Of a stretch of DNA of 15,900 bases, positions 12,713 to 15,900 are shown piece by piece. Numbering within the stretch: position 1 is the stretch's first letter; the number at the start of each line of letters is the position of its first letter. The stretch covers positions 1 through 15,900 of the forward strand of contig RFFQ01000008.1 of NCBI GenBank assembly GCA_003697105.1. The letters run 5' to 3'. The notes under the pieces were generated by a model, which was not told the DNA's origin, searched no databases, and worked only from the letters and a program-made list of their open reading frames with translations. The DNA comes from Gemmatimonadota bacterium. Its GTDB lineage: Bacteria > 4572-55 > J002. The translations under genes and the position numbers were made by a program.

Positions 12713-13194
12713 GACTCCTCATTTGTAGTACAGCTAACTAGAAATTGAAGCACTTCCGGCAGGATACGGCATTCTTGTTCCAAAATCCGTTGTTCCAGTT
12801 TCGACACCGTATCGCTTTCATAAACAGGCACCACCGCCTGCGCTAAAATATCCCCATTTAAACGGTACACCGTACACCCACTCACTTTGACACCGTAGCG
12901 CAAAGCATGTTCTACCGCCTGTTCCTCGGGAAAGGCAGGTAATAAAGAAGGATGCACGCACACCGTTTGTCTGGCAAAATGAGCCTTAAAAAAGGCCGTT
13001 AAGGTTGAATCCGGGGAGACCAGCACAATTTGGTCGACCCCGTTTTGGCGGATCAATTCGGGGGTAATACCGATCAAGTCTGCCCGCTCAAACACCACTT
13101 CTGCCGCGAGCTCACCCTGCTCAATCGCCTGATGGATTGCCTGCAGACGCGGATCATCTGGTAAACCAAAAAGTGCGCATCGAATCAATTTCAT
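12709..13194 (-). CDS. Degenerate PurN-like formyltransferase-domain protein
   Basis: 161 aa, shorter than GAR transformylase PurN (about 190-215 aa). The C-terminal half is clearly of the formyl_trans_N fold: CVHPSLLPAFPEEQAVEHALRYGVKVSGCTV, then ILAQAVVPV and a helix with DTVSKLEQRILEQE. However, the catalytic Asn of NIHPSLLP is replaced by Cys, the usual FVDEGVDxGP-type loop with the catalytic Asp is cut to LNGD, and the phosphate-binding GSN-x-x-x-LQ loop near the N-terminus reads LPDDPRLQA. The histidine of HPSLLP is kept. It is therefore unlikely to make formyl-GAR; it may be an inactive paralogue, a binder, or an enzyme of other specificity. AGGAGG (13206-13201) lies 6 bases before the ATG. 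It follows the ureohydrolase gene by 33 bases. Confidence 0.8.
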   Translation of the reverse strand: MKLIRCALFGLPDDPRLQAIHQAIEQGELAAEVVFERADLIGITPELIRQNGVDQIVLVSPDSTLTAFFKAHFARQTVCVHPSLLPAFPEEQAVEHALRYGVKVSGCTVYRLNGDILAQAVVPVYESDTVSKLEQRILEQECRILPEVLQFLVSCTTNEES

Positions 13195-13227
13195 AATCGC
13201 CCTCCTGGGACGCGTTGTGGATGAATC

Positions 13228-14286
13228 TCAACAAAAGTTTGTCCGGTTGATGAGCCGGTACAGAACACGGGCGCCGACATTGGCATCCCAATCACCGTCA
13301 CCCGGTGCCACTTCGCACAGATCAAAACCGATAATATTTCGTCCAGATTCGACAAGGCGGGTCAAGAGGTAAACCAATTCCTCAAATTGCAAGCCACCGG
13401 GGACGGGTGTACCGGTATGCGGGCATAATTTTGGGTCCAGACCGTCAATATCCAAACTGATATAGACCGCTTCTGAAAGGGGTGAAATGATCCGTTCACA
13501 CTGATCATGCCAAGTTTGCCCGGTGAATTGCTTGCGTTTTAAGTCCCAGTCATAAAACGTGCAAATACGCCCGTTGGAGGTCTCAATACGGTTCACTTCC
13601 TCCGGGCAGATGTCCCGGATGCCGACTTGCACCAAGCGCTGGATTTGAGGAATTTTGAGCGCATTGTACATGATCGAAGCATGCGAGAATTTAAAGCCTT
13701 CATAACTATCCCGTAGGTCAGCATGGGCATCAATTTGCAGGATGGAAAAGCGCGGGTACCGTTCCGCGAGGGCGTGCATCAACCCTAGCGGCGTGCTGTG
13801 GTCACCTCCTAAAATACCGACCGTCTTACCCCGTTTCAACCACTTTGTCGCTTCATCTTGAACCCACTGGTGCAGTTCATTGCAAGCGGTATTAACCTCA
13901 TCGCGCATTGCCCAAACATCTTTTAACTGCTCGGATTTGCGAAGATGACCGGCTTGGGTTGTCTCCAAAAAATGGATATATGTTTCCGCCCGTTTTCGCA
14001 AAATTTGATTTCGCTTTTGCCAAATTTCTGAAATTTCGAGCATTGCGACCCCGATTTCCCACGGGCGCGCCTTATCCGGATCGATTAAATCCAGTTGGGG
14101 GGATGCGGCTAGAATCGCGGCGGGTCCTTGTGCCGTCCCGGAATGATACGAGACCGTTACTTCCCATGGCACCGGTAAAATCACCACTTCCGCTTCTTCG
14201 GGAGTGAAGGGAAAACCAAAGAGATTACCGTTGGTAGCGCCAAGTCCGTTAGGGTCGAATTGGGCAAGTTTTTGAGATTTACTCAT
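13228..14286 (-). CDS. speB: Arginase-family ureohydrolase (agmatinase-like)
   Basis: 352 aa. Hydrolyses a guanidino group to urea and an amine, using two Mn ions. All ligands are present: H163 in GGDHS, D186, H188 and D190 in DAHADLR, and D279 and D281 in [10 protein letters not shown]325 in DLCEVAP and GTPVPGGL (292-299) fit agmatinases rather than arginases. The usual length is about 300 aa; the excess lies in a charged, helix-rich stretch (about 81-152) before GGDHS. It overlaps the speD-speE fusion by 4 bases (ATGA). In the classical route it makes putrescine from agmatine; in the Thermus route it makes spermidine from N1-aminopropylagmatine. The gene pairing fits both. The symbol is by family and context, not proof of substrate. 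Confidence 0.9.
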   Translation of the reverse strand: MSKSQKLAQFDPNGLGATNGNLFGFPFTPEEAEVVILPVPWEVTVSYHSGTAQGPAAILAASPQLDLIDPDKARPWEIGVAMLEISEIWQKRNQILRKRAETYIHFLETTQAGHLRKSEQLKDVWAMRDEVNTACNELHQWVQDEATKWLKRGKTVGILGGDHSTPLGLMHALAERYPRFSILQIDAHADLRDSYEGFKFSHASIMYNALKIPQIQRLVQVGIRDICPEEVNRIETSNGRICTFYDWDLKRKQFTGQTWHDQCERIISPLSEAVYISLDIDGLDPKLCPHTGTPVPGGLQFEELVYLLTRLVESGRNIIGFDLCEVAPGDGDWDANVGARVLYRLINRTNFC

Positions 14287-15569
14287 TGATTATCACCCAG
14301 CATATTAGACACAAATGTAGGTAGCGCAAAGGCGCCCCGATGCACCCCAGCATTGTAATATTGCAACTGGTGTGTGGTGGCAAACGCATTTGCGTGCTCA
14401 TCATCCAAACCGGTTAAGGGGTGGGCTGAACCTTTGGAGGCATAGGAAAAACTCCACATACCGGTGGGATACGTGGGAATGTACGCCAGATAGCAGTACA
14501 CCTGATCCCGGCCAAAAATCTGCCGGTGACAATCAAAAATCTCCCGGAAAATACGCTGGTTGTAGCGGGGTGATTCGCTTTGTACAACCAAAATCCCATT
14601 TTCACTTAAAATGCGGTAAACTTGGCGATAAAATGCCTCGTTAAATAATCCGGCGGCGGGTCCAATGGGGTCGGTGGAGTCCACGATCACCACATCAAAG
14701 GCGGCATCTTTGGCATTTTGGACGTATTTAATGCCATCCTCTATTCGCAGGTCTAATTGGGGATGCTCCAAGGCAGCAGAAATGGAGGGTAGATGTGCTT
14801 TCGACGCCTCAATCACCAGCGCATCAATTTCCACCATGACCACTTGCTCTAATTGCTCATGACGGAGTAATTCCCGCGCCACCCCGCCATCACCTCCGCC
14901 GATAATTAATGCCCGTTTCGGATTCGGATGGGTTAGAACCGGAACGTGAGCAATCATTTCATGGTAGGCGTACTCATCTTTTTCGGTACACATAATACAC
15001 CCATCTAAAACAAGCATATTACCAAACTCAAAGGTTTGATAGACCTCGACTTTTTGGAACGGTGAATTTTTCCGATACAGCAGATCGCCGGTATGGCGCA
15101 CGGAAAACGCAGTGTTTTGTTCACGTTCCGTAAACCAGACATCGCGGCTACTTTTCACTTTGGGCTGCATATCCGCGAGGGGTTGCAGTTCAGATGGTGT
15201 TTCACCGGCTTTTTCCAACAGATGCAGCGAACCCCGTTGCATTTCCATCGCGGAATAATGGGTTGCTTCGAGCACCTCTTTCATTAGGTCGAATGAGACC
15301 CACGGATCCACAATATCACCGCAGGTAAAGAGGTCCACCGAGGCAAATTGATATTCGGGCCACGTATGAATTGCTAAATGACTCTCCTGAATCACTACCA
15401 CGCCGGAAACACCAAACGGCGAAAAATGATGAAAAGTAGAGTTGATCACCGTTGCACCGGCTTCTGTAGCGGCGTTGAGCATCCCCTGCTCAATGTGAAT
15501 CACATCATTGAGCCGGGCAGACGTACAGCCGTAAAATTCAACAATGATATGCCGTCCAAGGGCATCCAT
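14283..15569 (-). CDS. speD-speE: SpeD-SpeE fusion: S-adenosylmethionine decarboxylase proenzyme plus spermidine synthase-type aminopropyltransferase
   Basis: 428 aa from this start. Residues 1-130 are a complete bacterial SpeD (SpeH type): E62/S63 of [12 protein letters not shown] is the self-cleavage site that makes the pyruvoyl group, with H68 and C83 (VDLFTCGD) in exactly the numbering of the Thermotoga maritima enzyme. Residues about 143-428 are an aminopropyltransferase: Y200/Y202 in DEYAYHE, GGGDGG (224-229) for decarboxylated SAM, E247 in VEID and D297 in DSTDPIGP. The start is ATG 15569, which has GGGAGG (15580-15575) 5 bases upstream and begins [15 protein letters not shown] as SpeD proteins do; a longer form from 15650 adds 27 hydrophobic residues without support. 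Self-cleavage would split off the SpeD beta chain, leaving the alpha chain joined to SpeE. The ureohydrolase gene follows with a 4-base overlap. Confidence 0.93.
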   Translation of the reverse strand: MDALGRHIIVEFYGCTSARLNDVIHIEQGMLNAATEAGATVINSTFHHFSPFGVSGVVVIQESHLAIHTWPEYQFASVDLFTCGDIVDPWVSFDLMKEVLEATHYSAMEMQRGSLHLLEKAGETPSELQPLADMQPKVKSSRDVWFTEREQNTAFSVRHTGDLLYRKNSPFQKVEVYQTFEFGNMLVLDGCIMCTEKDEYAYHEMIAHVPVLTHPNPKRALIIGGGDGGVARELLRHEQLEQVVMVEIDALVIEASKAHLPSISAALEHPQLDLRIEDGIKYVQNAKDAAFDVVIVDSTDPIGPAAGLFNEAFYRQVYRILSENGILVVQSESPRYNQRIFREIFDCHRQIFGRDQVYCYLAYIPTYPTGMWSFSYASKGSAHPLTGLDDEHANAFATTHQLQYYNAGVHRGAFALPTFVSNMLGDNQ

Positions 15570-15574
15570 AACAA

Positions 15575-15580
15575 CCTCCC
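15575..15580 (-). promoter_or_regulatory. Ribosome binding site fixing the speD-speE start
   Basis: GGGAGG on the minus strand, 5 bases before ATG 15569. It lies inside the longer open frame that starts at 15650 and therefore argues for the internal start. The 95-base gap to the transporter gene (15570-15664) shows no convincing promoter, so readthrough from the transporter gene is possible. Confidence 0.7.
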
Positions 15581-15664
15581 ATGATGAGAAAATGAACAAA
15601 CTGATTTGAGTTAGAATGTAAATAATGTTCTGATGAATCGCACGATGCACTTGAGGGATAATCG

Positions 15665-15900
15665 TTACACGGTCAATTTTGGTTTGAATAGCAATATAAG
15701 CGTAGGGAGTACCATCAGATCCGCCAAAAGTGCCACAAATAAGGTGATCGAGGTCAGCAGTCCAAAAACCGATGTGCCGGTAAAGTTGGAGGTCAGCAAA
15801 ATTCCGAAGCCGAAGAATAAAATCACGGAAGTAAAGATCATCGCTTTGCCGGTTGTGAGCAACGTCTGGCGGATGGCTTCCGGTAAGGAACGACCGGCGG
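15665..15900 (-). CDS. C-terminal end of an RND/MMPL-family transporter (5' end beyond the window)
   Basis: The frame is open from the right edge to TAA at 15667-15665, 78 codons. The peptide contains [16 protein letters not shown], then two hydrophobic segments ([19 protein letters not shown] and [20 protein letters not shown]) and the tail PTLILLFKP. This is the end of the last membrane domain of MMPL/RND-type proteins (transmembrane segments 11-12). Such proteins export lipids, hopanoids or other hydrophobic compounds, or act with SecDF-type roles. The substrate cannot be told from this fragment. It lies upstream of speD-speE in the same direction. A TTG at 15862 is in frame but upstream residues continue the family pattern, so it is not the true start. 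Confidence 0.8.
   Translation of the reverse strand, partial: AGRSLPEAIRQTLLTTGKAMIFTSVILFFGFGILLTSNFTGTSVFGLLTSITLFVALLADLMVLPTLILLFKPKLTV

Noticed and set aside
15637-15646. Short dyad ATCG-CA-CGAT upstream of speD-speE as an operator or riboswitch
   Set aside because: Too short, no matching promoter, and the 95-base gap is too small for a SAM riboswitch.
15570-15650. N-terminal extension of the speD-speE protein with a hydrophobic stretch (possible membrane anchor)
   Set aside because: The internal ATG 15569 has a strong ribosome binding site at 5 bases and matches the family start with S63, H68 and C83 numbering; a membrane anchor on SpeD is not expected.

Overview
This window looks like chromosomal DNA from a diderm (Gram-negative-type) bacterium. 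It carries a patatin-POTRA-barrel outer-membrane protein, a periplasm-facing thioredoxin-like protein, an RND/MMPL-type exporter end and several signal peptides. GC is roughly 50 percent and coding is dense. I cannot name the species. The mixture (fused SpeD-SpeE, ELWxxDGT repeat protein, type Vd-like patatin, G-rich heptanucleotide repeats) suggests a poorly studied, probably uncultured lineage, but that is only an impression. No rRNA, tRNA, CRISPR array, transposase or phage gene was seen.

Layout. Positions 1-330 hold a possible 3' end of a gene entering from the left, a 13-C homopolymer, a strong stem-loop and a promoter with a palindrome between its -35 and -10 boxes. On the + strand follow a rhomboid protease (331-963) overlapping a thioredoxin-fold protein (960-1421), a hairpin terminator, mutL (1711-3573) with its own good sigma70-like promoter, and a secreted ELWxxDGT-repeat protein (3686-5173). 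This last gene converges on, and shares its stop region with, a minus-strand patatin/POTRA/beta-barrel gene (5170-7587). A divergent intergenic region (7588-7767) then opens a five-gene + strand run: a PtsN-like EIIA domain, an extended SDR sugar-nucleotide epimerase/dehydratase, a DPM1-like glycosyltransferase, a ComB-family phosphatase and an ATP-grasp-like protein whose motif order looks circularly permuted (7768-11965). The right end is a minus-strand run read from the right edge: MMPL transporter end, speD-speE fusion, arginase-family ureohydrolase, a degenerate PurN-like protein, an EVE-domain protein and a dodecin.

How they fit together. The right-hand run is centred on polyamine synthesis: SAM decarboxylation and aminopropyl transfer in one polypeptide, plus a ureohydrolase that acts either on agmatine or on N1-aminopropylagmatine. 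The middle + run looks like assembly of a small acidic or glycosylated metabolite or glycan whose product is not recognisable; comB and the permuted ATP-grasp gene, 3 nt apart, are its most unusual pair. The most striking DNA-level signal is a tandem array of eleven 7-bp units inside mutL. Because 7 is not a multiple of 3, gain or loss of one unit would truncate MutL before its C-terminal domain, as a mutator switch would.
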